Shown: piece after piece, positions 31,499 through 43,211 of the stretch
Layout: the number at the start of each line of letters is the position of its first letter
Numbering within the stretch: position 1 is the first letter of the stretch
From: Arachnopeziza araneosa
Lineage: Eukaryota; Ascomycota; Leotiomycetes; Helotiales; Arachnopezizaceae
Reading direction: 5' to 3'
NCBI GenBank assembly: GCA_003988855.1
Contig: QYAI01000057.1
Span: 1-64,000, forward strand
DNA: 64,000 nt
Translations under genes and position numbers: made by a program
Notes under the pieces: generated by a model
The model's database searches: none
Seen by the model: the letters and a program-made list of their open reading frames with translations, nothing else
Told to the model about the DNA's origin: nothing

Positions 31499-33241
31499 AT
31501 GTTGAACATCGATAGCTATGGATTTTTGGGTCGACTTGGCATCGCCATTCTAGTTCTTCTCGCCGTAAGTGAGCGAGCCATGAACAAAACCTCCCAACCC
31601 TGATCTTTCACTCACTGCGCCCCAAGTATCCCACCTGCCGTATCATCTACAACCTCTATCTGCACCCGCTCGCCCACCTCCCGGGTCCCAGGAGCTGGGC
31701 CGCCACGCGGCTCCCCTTCATCCGCTCCCTCATCTGCGGCACCATCGTCCTCGACATCGAGAAGCTGCATCACGAGTACGGCCCCATCCTCCGGGTCGCG
31801 CCGAACGAGATCACATTCGCGAAGACGGAGGCCTGGACAGACATCTTCCAGGGTCGGTCCGGCCATCGACAGTTCCCCAAGGATCCGGTGTGGTGGCAGA
31901 GGCACCCCGGACAGCCAGATTCGCTGCTCAGCGTGGGCGCGGCGGATCATGCGAGGATGCGGAAGCTCTTGAATTATGGGTTTACGCCGAGGGCGCTGAA
32001 ATCTCAGGAGCCGATTATTCAGAAGTATGTTGCGTTGTTGGTTGAGAAACTGCATGAGAAGACTAGTGAAAACCCAGGAGGCGCCCTGATTGATATGGTT
32101 TCGGTAAGGATCTCCTTTTTCATATTTTCCCATGTGTAACATGCTCTCTCACTTGTGACACGAAAAATACTGCGCGATTCTGGAGAATGCACTTAACGCT
32201 CAGGCTTGCAGTGGTTCAATTTCACCACCTTTGACATATTCGGGGATCTCGGCTTTGGCGAGTCCTTTGACTGCCTCCAGGACTCCCACTACCACCCGTG
32301 GATCACCCTCCTCTTCAGCAGCACCAAAGCAGCCTGCTTCGTGGTAGCGGCACGGTTTTACCCCCTCATCTACTCCCTACTCTTGAGATGCATTCCCCCA
32401 TCACTTAGGAAGACACAGCAGGATCACTTCAATCAGATCGTGGACAAAGTTCAACGCCGTCTCAACTGGGAGGTCGAGAGGCCGGATCTCATGTCTTGTG
32501 TGATTCAACACAATGAGAAGGATCAGAGAATGACTCTGGACGAGATCAACGCTACGTTTATGGGTCTCACGACCGCCGGGAGCGAAACTACCGCGACTGT
32601 TTTGAGCGGGATTTTGAATTACGCTACCACCAGCGGGAACGAAGCTATTTTGCTAGCATTGATCAAGGAGATTCGTGGATCTTTTATCTCCGAGGATGAG
32701 ATCACGTTCGACAAGCTGAGTGGCCTTCAATATCTCAACGCGACAATCAACGAGGGCTTGCGGCTCTGTCCGCCAGTTCCAATCATGTTACCGCGATTGG
32801 TTCCCGAAGGCGGCGACACGGTATGCGGAGTGTGGTTACCCGCCGGGGTAAGTCTCCACTCCCTCTCCTAATTCCTGACTCTAACAGCCTCACCACCAGA
32901 CCAGCGTATCCATCCAACAATGGACGCTCGCCCGCGACGCAAACTGCTTCCACCAGCCCCTCTCCTTCTTGCCCGAGAGATGGCTACCCAGCGCCGTGGA
33001 AGGATCATCTCCCTTCGCCGCTGATCGGCGGGACGCGGTTCAGACTTTCAGCATGGGACCCAGGTCCTGCATCGGCAAGAATCTGGCCTGGGCAGAGATG
33101 CGGCTGATCCTGTCCCGGCTGATCTGGGCTTTTGATGTGGAGGCAGCCGGGACCACGGTCAGGTGGGAGGAGCTGCGGACCTTTTTGTTGGTCGAGAAGA
33201 AGCCGATTGAATTTAAACTCCGAGCAAGAAAGGTTGTGTAG
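31499..33241 (+). CDS. Cytochrome P450 monooxygenase
   Basis: Four exons (31499-31564, 31627-32103, 32212-32847, 32900-33241) give 506 residues, normal for a fungal microsomal P450. The N-terminus is a membrane anchor (LGRLGIAILVLLA), then HPLAHLPGPRSW (Pro-rich hinge). I-helix TTAGSETTAT with the oxygen-activation Thr, ExxR in NEGLRLCPP, PERW, and heme loop FSMGPRSCIGKNLAWAE with the ligand Cys are all intact. The first intron ends in AAG rather than CAG or TAG, a mild oddity. The sequence recalls the clan of trichothecene-pathway (isotrichodermin hydroxylase-like) P450s, but the substrate cannot be told. It has no biosynthetic neighbours within about 14 kb on the left, other than the TauD-like gene. 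Confidence 0.95.
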
Positions 33242-33984
33242 ATTCGCAGTAGAGGCTGGCAGAAGAGGCAAGATGAGAAGATGGCAACGGGATCTTGTTT
33301 TCTCAATCTTTTTTTCTTGATGTTTTCCATCTTATATAGCTCAAAGTAGAATGGAATATAACATATCTGCGTACTACATCCTGATACGACCTAAATCAAT
33401 ATTGAGGCTTGGCGTATTTCGATTTGCAGCTAACTGTAACGCTGGCTACCATGCAGCACGGAAGAACGGCCTGACTGTCGATTGGCCTATCAGGCGCCAA
33501 TTGTTTTCAGACGAGGGAAACTAAACCCTGCCAGCTTTGCTAGACTTCGAGAACGGATCAAATTGTTTCGAGTTGACTGAGCAGGCTTGGATGCGGCATC
33601 ATCTTTACGTTTTGTATGACCTGCTTGGAAGAACACACTGAAATCAACACAAGGTATGCATCTGCCAAATTGAGGAATTGTGCATGTCTCAATAATACCG
33701 GAGAGTGAGGCGTTGCCGGCTCAGGAGTCGGCTCTCAGCTAAATTATGTAATCATGTCTTAAGCGAAGAGGAAAGGGGGGCTTACTCCAACCTATATAAA
33801 GTTCGGTGGGTGGAATTAAAGTTAAAAAGAACCTATGGTTGCAAACCAAGGAGATTAAAGTTGATTTGATCCGATTTAATTTATCTATCTCCTCTAATTA
33901 TACACTGACATGAGCCGACGAGTTAGAATTCTTACTCGAGACGTGCCTTGCAAGAGTCTTCTTCCTACGCCTTCTATTCTCGGC
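33242..33984. other. Intergenic spacer, converging 3' ends
   Basis: 740 bp between the P450 (+) and CCCH (-) genes. AT-rich, no supported feature. Confidence 0.4.
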
Positions 33985-35286
33985 TTAACCAACACGAGAA
34001 GCCGATTGAAGAAGCTCCTCAAAGTCATTCATTGCTTTTTCTACATTTTGAACGTTACATGGGTCCTTCCCGTCGGTGAAAAATCGTACAATTGTGGATG
34101 ACTCTGATGAGTCGCGTAGATCAATCAAGCTGCCCTTTGCGAGTGCTGAATCTTGAAGATGCATCTTCATGTGTACTCGACCGTCCTGCCAGATTGTCTG
34201 GATGAGTCTTTTTATCCCTTCCTGCATAGGATGCAACAACAGTGTCGGAACAATATATCTCGCGAGAACAGCTAACCCAACACTAAGGTGTTGATTTCCT
34301 AAATCATATACTTTTTTTCCATCGAGAGCCAGAACGGCCTTTCGTGCTACTTCCTGACTTTCATATGTTGCTAGTGCCTTCATTCTAAACCCCCCATCAC
34401 GTCCAGAGCCGTTGTCGAGAACATGGTATTCAAACATTAGGACTTTTCCTTCCTCTTCCATTAACTGCTTGACCAAAAGTGCCGAGTCCTCTTCATCATC
34501 CCCAAAACACGCGATTCTGCCCATCTTGATGCTTGTGGGTTCTAGTGAGCCTCTAAAATGGTGTAAGACCTCCTCCATCGAAGTTTCGACAGCGAGACCG
34601 TGGATCCGTAAGAAAACGGGCCGTTTACTATCAGTCTCTCTGTAGGAATTCTTTAGGCTTATCTTTAGGCGGCGGCCACGGATTGTGATAGACATGGCAG
34701 CTTTTTCCGCCTCAAAAGCGTCTGCCGCTGAATCGTACTGCAAAGAAGCCGATGTCGAAGGTCGCGCCCAGATGCAGACTATGCAAGCCTGTGAGAACTC
34801 GCTTTGAAACCGTTTTGTATCCTTTGTGGGCTGCGGTTTCGAAGACGGAAGAGGTGGGAAATCTTCAAGAGAAAATTTTCCTAACCAAGGATCAGAGAGC
34901 AAAGTCAAATCCCGTGTTGGAGAATGTGTTGAATGTGTTCCATGCTTTGTGGTTTTTGTCTCTCTCATTTCTTGAGCTGGCTTAGGGGAAGTCTGTGCGA
35001 CAGATGTGGACGCTGACATTGCCACTGTTGTAGATCGATCCCTCCCCTCCGAAATCCGAACAAATTTCTCACAAGCCAGACAATAAGAGTCCCACTTGCA
35101 TTCTCCCTGGAGGAAGAACCAGCATGGTTCGATATCAGGATTCGACCGATACAAGATGGCAAGCTGATCATCCTCGTCGATAGGCGCAGCAGGATCTTCA
35201 GCAGGGTCATGGTACTTGTCGCAGAACGAGCCGTTGATACACCGCCCACGAGCAAAGTGCTCGCACTTTTCTCTTAGTCTTGGCAT
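33985..35286 (-). CDS. CCCH zinc-finger and RNA-binding-like protein, possible shortened paralogue of the RBR ligase at 41 kb
   Basis: One exon, 433 residues, ATG 35286. The first finger is CEHFARGRCINGSFCDKYH (C-x7-C-x5-C-x3-H). A second, CWFFLQGECKWDSYC, has lost its His (CLACE follows), so it is degenerate. Then a disordered Thr/Ser region, followed by two RRM-like stretches: ADAFEAEKAAMSITIRGRRL and VFLRIHGLAVETSMEEVLHH, and ALATYESQEVARKAVLALDG. It ends FEELLQSASRVG. The 40903-43211 gene has the same order (CCCH, RRM-like folds, then a similar helical region) but continues into RING-IBR-RING. So this protein may be a paralogue without the ligase half. RNA binding is inferred from the fingers. 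Domain boundaries in the middle are my reading, not a profile match. Confidence 0.7.
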   Translation of the reverse strand: MPRLREKCEHFARGRCINGSFCDKYHDPAEDPAAPIDEDDQLAILYRSNPDIEPCWFFLQGECKWDSYCLACEKFVRISEGRDRSTTVAMSASTSVAQTSPKPAQEMRETKTTKHGTHSTHSPTRDLTLLSDPWLGKFSLEDFPPLPSSKPQPTKDTKRFQSEFSQACIVCIWARPSTSASLQYDSAADAFEAEKAAMSITIRGRRLKISLKNSYRETDSKRPVFLRIHGLAVETSMEEVLHHFRGSLEPTSIKMGRIACFGDDEEDSALLVKQLMEEEGKVLMFEYHVLDNGSGRDGGFRMKALATYESQEVARKAVLALDGKKVYDLGNQHLSVGLAVLARYIVPTLLLHPMQEGIKRLIQTIWQDGRVHMKMHLQDSALAKGSLIDLRDSSESSTIVRFFTDGKDPCNVQNVEKAMNDFEELLQSASRVG

Positions 35287-37265
35287 CTTTTCGTGCGATT
35301 TTTGAGGTTCGTGGGTTGGTTTTGTCGATCGATCTCGAGTTCGTGGTCACTGACAAATTGATTTGTTTACTTGCGCAAAAAGTAAATACAGTTTTGCCAA
35401 CCAAATTGCTCAAAGGCGGTCAATTGAAGTCGGTAGTACCTTCCTCATCTCAAAGAGAGCTAACTGCCTTGAACCCATTGTTTACGGAAATGTCCGAATC
35501 AAGATACTAGCAATATTTACAGATGGTAGAGTGTCTAAAACATCTAGAATTCCAAATTTCTACATTTACTAGTTTCTGTGAAATGGCTTGCTACAGTGCT
35601 TCCAGAGCAGCGTAGATAGGGGTAGCTGGAAGTAGCATCACGTGACTCTATGCCTAATTTAGCGAAGTAGCAGATAAAGGGTTTCCATCGTTTATGTTTC
35701 AAGTAGTAGGATTCTAATATACCCTCTAAACCCTGGGGTTACGAGATATTGATTTGTCGGTAGCAGGCAATTTTTTGAAGAAAAAGTGGCTGTCAGGTGA
35801 TATAGACGGCCGCTAGCTCACTTGGACTTTCCTAGGCAGTACGTCGGGGTGCTGCATAAACGTCACAGTCTTTAACTCTGCATCATCTGAACGTATTCAA
35901 TGACAATTCTTCTTGGCAAGAGAAATGGATCGATAGAAAACTTTAGAATTATCGTTAAACTACTGTCGAATTCTCTGCGCTCTTTTGTTGTCAAATGTTG
36001 AGAGTTATGTTTATCAATAAATATTGCAAGTTGGATTGATTCTGTAAGCAGTTTGGTGCCATTGGATGGAAATTATATTGTTTATTTCTCCATATTTATA
36101 TTGTTCAGTGAGCGTGCTGTAGAAAAGGAAGTTTTCTATAATACGCTGCCCAGTCTTACAAAGACACCTCCGGTTGTCGTTGAGAGTGTCACGATATTCC
36201 GATAAGGTGGGTTTGGTCGACACTTTATATCCTGTCGGGCAAAATCAGCGCTGCTTAAAATTGACGCATATTTTATTGATAGCGGAACGATAACCGCTGT
36301 AGGACTGTGAGGGATTACGACATTGTACGGGTGGGATGCTGGAGCACGCATGATTATCCCTGGGAGACCTAGGCATATGTCAGAGCATTTGAAATGAGGC
36401 CATGATCAAGGTTCCTATTCGTTGACTGCCGCCGATCCAGACTCGGTTTAAGAATAAGTGACAGCTAGGGCTGTATGTTGAACACATCGGACGAGTGCCA
36501 TGCAAAAGTGATATCACGGCGGCGTAGAGAAGCACACCTGATATCGCGTAAGTCTTCTCCCCGTGGGTTAAGGCAAGCCCCTTAACATGGATTGCGGGGA
36601 AGATGATTCTACCTACGGAGAATAAAACTGCGAAGGAAAAAGCTCCCAAGGAACTGGCAATTATCTCCAATCTAGATCAGAATATTCGGCCATTCCTTCG
36701 GCGATAAAAGCCACTTTGAAGTTACGCCGAAATTCGAATGTTTTTGGCTGACTCAACGTTTTTTTTATCGCTGAAAGTAAGAGAATTTAAGCTGATCTAG
36801 ATCTCCCCAACTATTTTAGTTGCTATGCGGGGTAGATAAGGTTCTTAGCAGAGGAGACCCAAGCAGAGGAAACACCATGTCGCATCATGCAAGTGTTAGC
36901 TTCTTGCAGAAATTGTGGCGGATCGCCACATTATGACGAAGCAGGGTTAATTCAGCGATTGGTGTTTACATTGAGAGAGACCAAAGTGAATGATTTATGT
37001 GGGGCCGGCTCTCAGTCTTTAGCGAGATCGCATTGTTGTATGTCGCCGTCAGTGGCTTGCATCAGCTGCTAATGTTTAGGGACATGAAGAGATTCTCCAT
37101 GAGAAATTTTGAAGTTTACAGGGCTTAACTTGAGGTGTGGGTAGGGTCTACATATGAGCACTCCGTTGTTTATAAGAGCTCCAACCCCTCGTTCAAATAA
37201 TTGATACACATCGACATCGATCTCTCTCATCACATCTTCTTTATTCACATATACACGTATACATC
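35287..37265. other. Intergenic region, no supported gene
   Basis: About 2 kb between divergent CCCH and MFS genes. Frames near 36380-36670 (-) and 36887-37072 (+) start from TTG or have no motif; the first is hydrophobic but has no ATG. Near 37170 GTTTATAAGAGC is a TATA-like site for the MFS gene. Otherwise nothing. Confidence 0.35.
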
Positions 37266-39077
37266 ATGGCTGGAGGAGCAATAATGCCAGGAGGAGGGAC
37301 GATTGATGGTGGATTTTTGACTGGTAGAAGGCTTGCCTACCCAGTGTTCCTCATCACTCTTCTCTTTTTCCTCTGGGGTTTCTCATAGTAAGATACTCTC
37401 ATACTAAACCCCAATTTCCTGCTTCAAAAAATCATTTGGATGGTGTCAGAGGAGAAATTCAATTTCAGACATATACTTTCCTCACAGCTCTCATTTCCTT
37501 TAAAATACCATATATCAATACTAATCTGCCTTCAGTGGTCTTCTCGATGTCCTCAACTCCCATTTCCAGACCGTTTTGAGCATCACCAAGTTGCAATCTA
37601 CTGGTCTTCAAGTCATGTACTTTGGTGGCGGGTAAGAGTTTCCTCCCAAATTTTACTTCCAAGCTAACCACCAGAAAGATATTTCTTCTTCTCCCCAATT
37701 GCTGCCGAAGTCCTCAAACGACGCGGATACAAGACAACTATTCTGATGGGCCTTACATTTTACTCTTTGGGGGCAGTCTTCTTCTGGCCAGTCGCCCACT
37801 TCACGAGCGCGAACAATAAGCTTGCATCCTATGGAGGTTTCCTCGTCTGCACTTTCATCATCGCCTGCGGTCTTGCTACACTTGAGACATCCGCCAATTC
37901 CTATGCCGTTATCATCGGAGATCCGGCGTCCGCCTCTATTCGTCTCCAGTTCTGTCAATCGTGGAACGGTGTAGCTTCGTTTGTTGGCCCGCTCATTGCC
38001 TCCAAATTCTTCTTTAGTGGATCGAATGCCAACAATTTGACAAACGTTCAATATGTCTATCTCGCCGTCGCCTGTCTCGGTGTTGCTGTCGCATTTCTAT
38101 TCATCTTCACCAAACTCCCAGAAGTGTCAGAAGCTACTCTAGCCGAGAATGCTGCTATTGAAGTCTTCGCTGTCGATGAGCACGGAAATCAAATCGGTCA
38201 AGGTTCCATCTGGAAGCAATACAACATGTTCTTTGCATTTGGAGCTCAATTCTGCTACGTCGGCGCGCAAGTCACGATTGGAGCCTTCTTTATCAACTAT
38301 GTGACAGAAAATGGAGGTTATAGCAAACCGAAAGCCGCAAACTTCCTCTCCTACGCCCTGATCATCTTCACCGTCGGCCGTTTCGTGGCCGTTGCTATTG
38401 CCTTCGTTCTTGCTCCTTCATTCATCATGATTGTCTATTCAACTTTGGCAATAGCATTAACTGCAACGGCAGCTGCAACGAAAGGTTCATCAGGTGTTGG
38501 AGTTTTGATGGCTGTTTACTTCTTGATGGCACCTATGTACCCTACAATCTTCACTCTCGGAACCGCGAGTAAGTTTTTCCTCGATGAATAACTATTTGAA
38601 CCAGGCGCTAACCTTTTCCTAGATCTCGGAGTTCACACTCGTCGCGGTGCAGGAATTCTTGTCATGGGCGTCGCCGGAGGAGCCGTCTTCCCACCCATCC
38701 AAGGTGCCGTTGCCGACTCGGCCACAACTCGCATTTCCATGGTCATTCCCCTAGCCGGGTTTGTCTACGTTTGGGGCTACTGCTTCTTCCATTGGTTCAC
38801 TCACGGCCGCAACTTCATCCGTGTCAAGGACATCGTTGTTGCTGCTGACGCCGCCGGACGCAGAGGATCAGCTTGGGGAGGAGCTGTCGGTGGTGCAATC
38901 AACTATGTTCATTACACTGGTGAGAAGGAAAGTACCTCTCACACGGAAAATGCAAGAAGAGCATCTATCGTTTCACATGGCAGAAAGCAATCTATTGCTG
39001 TTCAGGTCAGGAGACCGTCAATGGCTCAAGGGGCCGTTTTTGAGGAAGAGCAGAGAGGTAACCCAATTCTTCTGTAA
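37266..39077 (+). CDS. MFS sugar transporter, FucP/NGT1-like
   Basis: Start ATG 37266 (MAGGAIMPGGGTIDGGF). Four exons; the joints give FFLWGFS/YGLLDVLNSHFQ, VMYFGG/GYFFFSPIAAEV and TLGTA/NLGVHTRRGAGI. About 12 membrane helices are visible. FFLWGF...GLLDVLN...HFQ, the long loop-free core YGGFLVCTFIIACGLATLETSANSY, and the C-terminal GAVFPPIQG are the marks of the fucose permease-like branch of MFS (bacterial FucP/GluP, Candida Ngt1). In fungi such proteins import GlcNAc, glucose/galactose or fucose at the plasma membrane, by proton symport. A cytosolic Ser/Arg-rich tail follows (about 60 residues). Second and last introns use AAG-like and TAG acceptors. Substrate cannot be read from sequence. 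The GH20 hexosaminidase 6.6 kb to the left makes amino sugar a fair guess. Confidence 0.9.
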
Positions 39078-40902
39078 AGAAGAGTGCGGGAGATATAGAT
39101 TGTGTTCATGTTTGAGAGCAGGGGCTAGGAAATACCCATTGATATTGCAGAGAGAGCAGACCCACGAGGGGTGTACGATTATACCAGAATCCTTACAGCA
39201 ACGAAAATTAAGAGATTCCCCAAACTTGTTATGCAGTGTGTCGTGATGGATAAGATTGTGCATCACTCAGAGTAAGGATCACAATTGAAAAAGCTCATCT
39301 CCAATCAATCAGATCTACGGCACGTACCGTTCCCAAAAAGTAATTACCCAAGACATGGCTTCCGCCAACGGCCCGACCATCGCTTCAACCGCAACGCCAA
39401 TCTCTCACTGGCGTTGACAAGTGCTGTCAGCTGAATCCACATCGCCTTATCAGCAATCCCGACTTCCCCAAAGCGCCGGAGACAGACCGAGGAAAACTCC
39501 CCGCGTACCAGCACTTCGTGTGGTAGCGAGATTCTCAGAAAGTGTGCAACATGTCCGGAATCCGACGCTCTCCCTTACTTGAAGCCAAGGATCCAAATAC
39601 ACAACCAGGTACAACCCCGAAATCTCCCCTCCAAACAACCATTTCCTCTCCTGTGTTTCTCCCCCTCCATCTGATAACCTTCGGTAGGCAGATGCGGTTC
39701 AAGTAATGGCTGATTTTCATTCCATCTAGTAGGGCTATTAACTCAAAGGCTTCTACTGCCAGAATTAGTAGATCCCAGCGAGTCCTTGTTGCTTTCGGAG
39801 TTGTAACCAAACACAGTAGCATTATACTGGTAATCTTGCCGTTTCGGATATTGGTTACATTATTTCTCCCTCGAAGGTAAGCCCCCGTTTCATATAATTA
39901 AACAAAAAATCTGCACCTGAACCTCCCAACCTCAGCTTTATACATACTCCATTCTCTACAATGTATTCAAAATGATCTCATTTCCTGTATCTTGCTCGCT
40001 GTATCTTTGATTTTCATCTCCCACCTGTCACGATATTATACCCTCGAGCTCTTTATCCTTGTTCCCCCTCTCTTATACTAGCTCGGCGCCTTTAACTACC
40101 GTGAATGTCACTAAGCTCTTAGTCTCAACCGTAACGAGAATTAAAATATAAAATAAATTCTATATTATATCGTATTCATTTTATACAGAATGAAACAATA
40201 AGTTCACGAGGGCAAATTTAATACTATATAAGCTAAAAACGAAGAAAAAGAAGTTCTTGTATACCCAGGCAGAAGACTTCAAGAATTTAATTTTATCGAT
40301 AACGATGGCGCTCCACGAGACGAAGGATCTTTGTAATCTACAAAGGTTGGTGTTGTGTTGTGGTTACTCTTGAAAGATTGATCGCGCTCAAGTGGATGGC
40401 GCGAGAGAAAGTGCGGTTTTTTTTATAGTTCTAGTGAATAGGTTTAGGTATAGGCATGGGGCTACTTATCCGTTTTAAATTTTCTATGTAGAACACCACT
40501 CTGAGAAAATCGGACCAAACTCCCATCTCACACATTGTTTTTCTTTCACTTTCTTGACTTCGAGAGCCGTCCTATCGCGATTCCTGTGTCTTCATCTGAA
40601 GTATCTTGTTGGAGTGCAGTCATTGTTCGGTTGGCATTTGATGGCATCATTTCTGTTGCGCAGACTCCTGGGGATATTCTTTTTGATATCCATGGTCTAG
40701 AAGATGATCAAGTGGCTTTCAACCAGAATATGGCAAAGGAAGAGTGGCAAATCGGATTTGTTTTAAGATTATCAATCATTGATCACGTGTTGCACACTTG
40801 GCATATCATAATCTCTTCTCATAATCTCTTCTCATAATTCTTCTAATCTATGTTTCCTTCCTCTCCCAAGAATTTCCCACGATCGTATCCTCCACTACCT
40901 CT
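39078..40902. other. Intergenic region; one weak hydrophobic frame
   Basis: 1.8 kb between converging 3' ends. On the minus strand 39893-39535 is open with a true ATG at 39822 and reads RWDLLILAVEAFELIALLDG, helical and coding-like, but I find no family or partner exon. Near 40802-40835 ATAATCTCTTCTC is repeated in tandem. Nothing firm. Confidence 0.3.
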
Positions 40903-43211
40903 CTAGTCCTCCTCTTGAACGAATGCAGCAGCATCCGCATCCCAGACATAACCCCCGCCAATACTACCATGTACCGCAGTCATGTGCTGGTACGTTTCCT
41001 GAGCAGAGGTCTCGGTTTTCCCAAACCCCTCGAGACATGTCCAACAGAAGTGCTCCCCGCATCCACATTTCATGTGATTGCATCCAGAGCTGAACTGGAT
41101 GGCATTAGTGCAAGAAGGGCACTGTTTGATATCTTTCTGTGTCGCAATCCATTCCTGTAGCTTCTCATCTGCTTTGGCTCGATCTTGGTGCTGCCCGCAG
41201 GTGAGACCTTGGTGGAAAGGAACCACGCCACAGTGGCTGCAGTAGGATTTGAGACAGGTATCGCATACGTCGGGGCCGGAAAACTTGGTCCGGCGATAGA
41301 CCTGCTTACAGTCGGGAGTCGTGCAGTGTCGGAAGGTGTTGGGGTTTGTCGTGACCCAATGACGGAATGATCGATCCAGGAATTCGTCCATAACAGTACC
41401 GGGCATAAACTTCTGCAGTTCGATAACCGGCAACACGCAGTCGCACTCACCACTGCACTCCAAGGGAAGAGAGCTCAGATCTGTGGATTGAAGGAGGGCA
41501 ATCAAGCAGTCTAGGCAATAGGTGTGTCCGCAGGTTAGGTCCACCGGCTTGACTGGTTCCGAGAAGCAAACGACGCACTCTTGCGGCTCTGCTGTCGTCT
41601 CTGTCGTCTTCGAAGACTGAGTGGTTTTTGCGGGCGAGGAAGCGATGGCGGAGCTGCGCCTCTTGCGAAAGATTTCCATATACCAGTTCACTATATTCTT
41701 CCGGACGAGTTCTTGTACCTCCTCACATCCGCCGTATATTCGTACTTGGGACGCTGGGATGTCTCGAAGGATATGAACTTGACGTTTTTGGCTGAGGTTT
41801 GCTAAGCAAACAAGGAAGTCCTCTCTCAGCATCTCGTCTCGCCAGAAAATCCGCCCTCTGTGCTTGACAACAGTCCCATGAAGAAGTCTTTCTATGGGCT
41901 CTCTGATCGTTGCAAGTTTTTCGAGGCTATCAGCTCTAATTCTAAACTCCTCGACTTGGAGCTGCTGGGGGTTTGGACGCCTAGCTGGGAGATCTGGACG
42001 CCTGCTTGATGACAGCTCCTTTAGTGCTGCAATTTGAGGTTCGATGACATTCAAAACAGATGTCGGAAGGTCGTATCTGATTGATGGGCGATATTTGAAT
42101 CTGACTGTCACAGCAATCGCTGAGCCTACAGTGCGCAGATGAAGAGACCCTTCAGCAGCTTCTGCGTCGTCAGGATCCAAGAATGTTGCGCTAGTTCGCA
42201 TTGCTGAAGAATTGGGATCCATGCGAAAACGTAGGGGGTTGTTACTGTCCAATTTGCCTCTATCTGCAAGATACTCGTCAATAGCTGCAAAAACGTAATT
42301 GTCGGGATACTCGCTTCCCAAAGGAGTGATCTGGATGTTGTCAGGTCGCAGATGCTTCGGCAAAACTGCGCAGATTTCCTCTGGTGTAATCCTTGCATCC
42401 AGTCCATCGAGGTGTATAACCATCGCGTATCCAGTATTTTTGACTCCAAAGGAGGGTGTGACGAACTCCTTGCGGATGTGGACACCTCGCTTGAAAACGG
42501 TGTTAGCATCAAGAGCGCGCCTGTAATTGTCGGGGCCCTCGTAATATAGTTGAACGGAACCGAATCGGCTCCAAGATATTCCCACCGTCGAAAGGACCAT
42601 TGTCCGCTTGTAGAGTCCTGTTTGCCATGTTCTTTGCGCCGGAGTCATGAGAACATTAAAACGTTCTGATAACACCCTGGATCTCACCGTAAGTCGTGGT
42701 ACCAAAGAAGCATCTTCTATCCTGACTAGGACAGATTGCTCTCCATCCAGGTGGGTTGGTGACCGGATGTGAATCTGATCACTCGGAATCTCAAGGTTGG
42801 CGATGGCTGAAAGCCACGTGAAGATTTCCTTGGTGTTGGTGGAATCCTGACCCTGAAGGCAGAAGAGAGCAAAATCGGAGTGGAGATCGGCACCGAGGAC
42901 TTTACCATAGTCATCGAAGTATACCCGAGATCCGTTGAAATCTCTCGAGTATGGACTCAGATGCTTTAGATGCCCGTTGCGTAAGAATGTCTACATTAGT
43001 TAGTTTTGCTTCAATACACCAGAGTGAATAGGAAGTGGCTTACAGAACTATCATATTCATCCAGTCTCAGTTCGTCTTTGACTGCTGTCGAGGAAGAAGA
43101 AGCAGCGGCTCCATTTTCCTCGACAGCAAGAGTTTCTTCGCCGTAATGAAACCATTGGCACTTGGCGCCAAACTTGCACCAGCCAAAAGCGAAAAGGATG
43201 CATGGCATCAT
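40903..43211 (-). CDS. CCCH-type zinc finger, RING-IBR-RING (RBR) E3 ubiquitin ligase
   Basis: Start ATG 43211. Exon 1 encodes a CCCH finger, CILFAFGWCKFGAKCQWFH (C-x7-C-x5-C-x3-H), and an acidic/Ser linker. A ~50-bp intron (donor GTAAGC near 43042, acceptor near 42991) leads to the long second exon: FNGSRVYFDDYGKVLG, RRM-like folds such as RFGSVQLYYEGPDNYRRALD, then a helical region. The ligase module is at the C-terminus: RING1 CVVCFSEPVKPVDLTCGHTY, IBR (CTTPDCKQVY...CDTCLKSYCSHC), and the second RING CPSCTNAIQFSSGCNHMKC. Its GCNH Cys corresponds to the catalytic thioester Cys of RBR ligases (as in parkin GGCMH). So it likely joins RNA or nucleotide binding to ubiquitin transfer. All zinc ligands appear intact. 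Paralogue of the shorter gene at 34-35 kb. Confidence 0.9.

Noticed and set aside
36380..36670. Hydrophobic minus-strand frame
   Set aside because: No ATG start (begins TTG), no partner exon and no family.
39535..39893. Hydrophobic minus-strand frame with an ATG at 39822
   Set aside because: Protein-like but with no family, partner exon or promoter sign; kept as a note in the intergenic entry, not as a gene.
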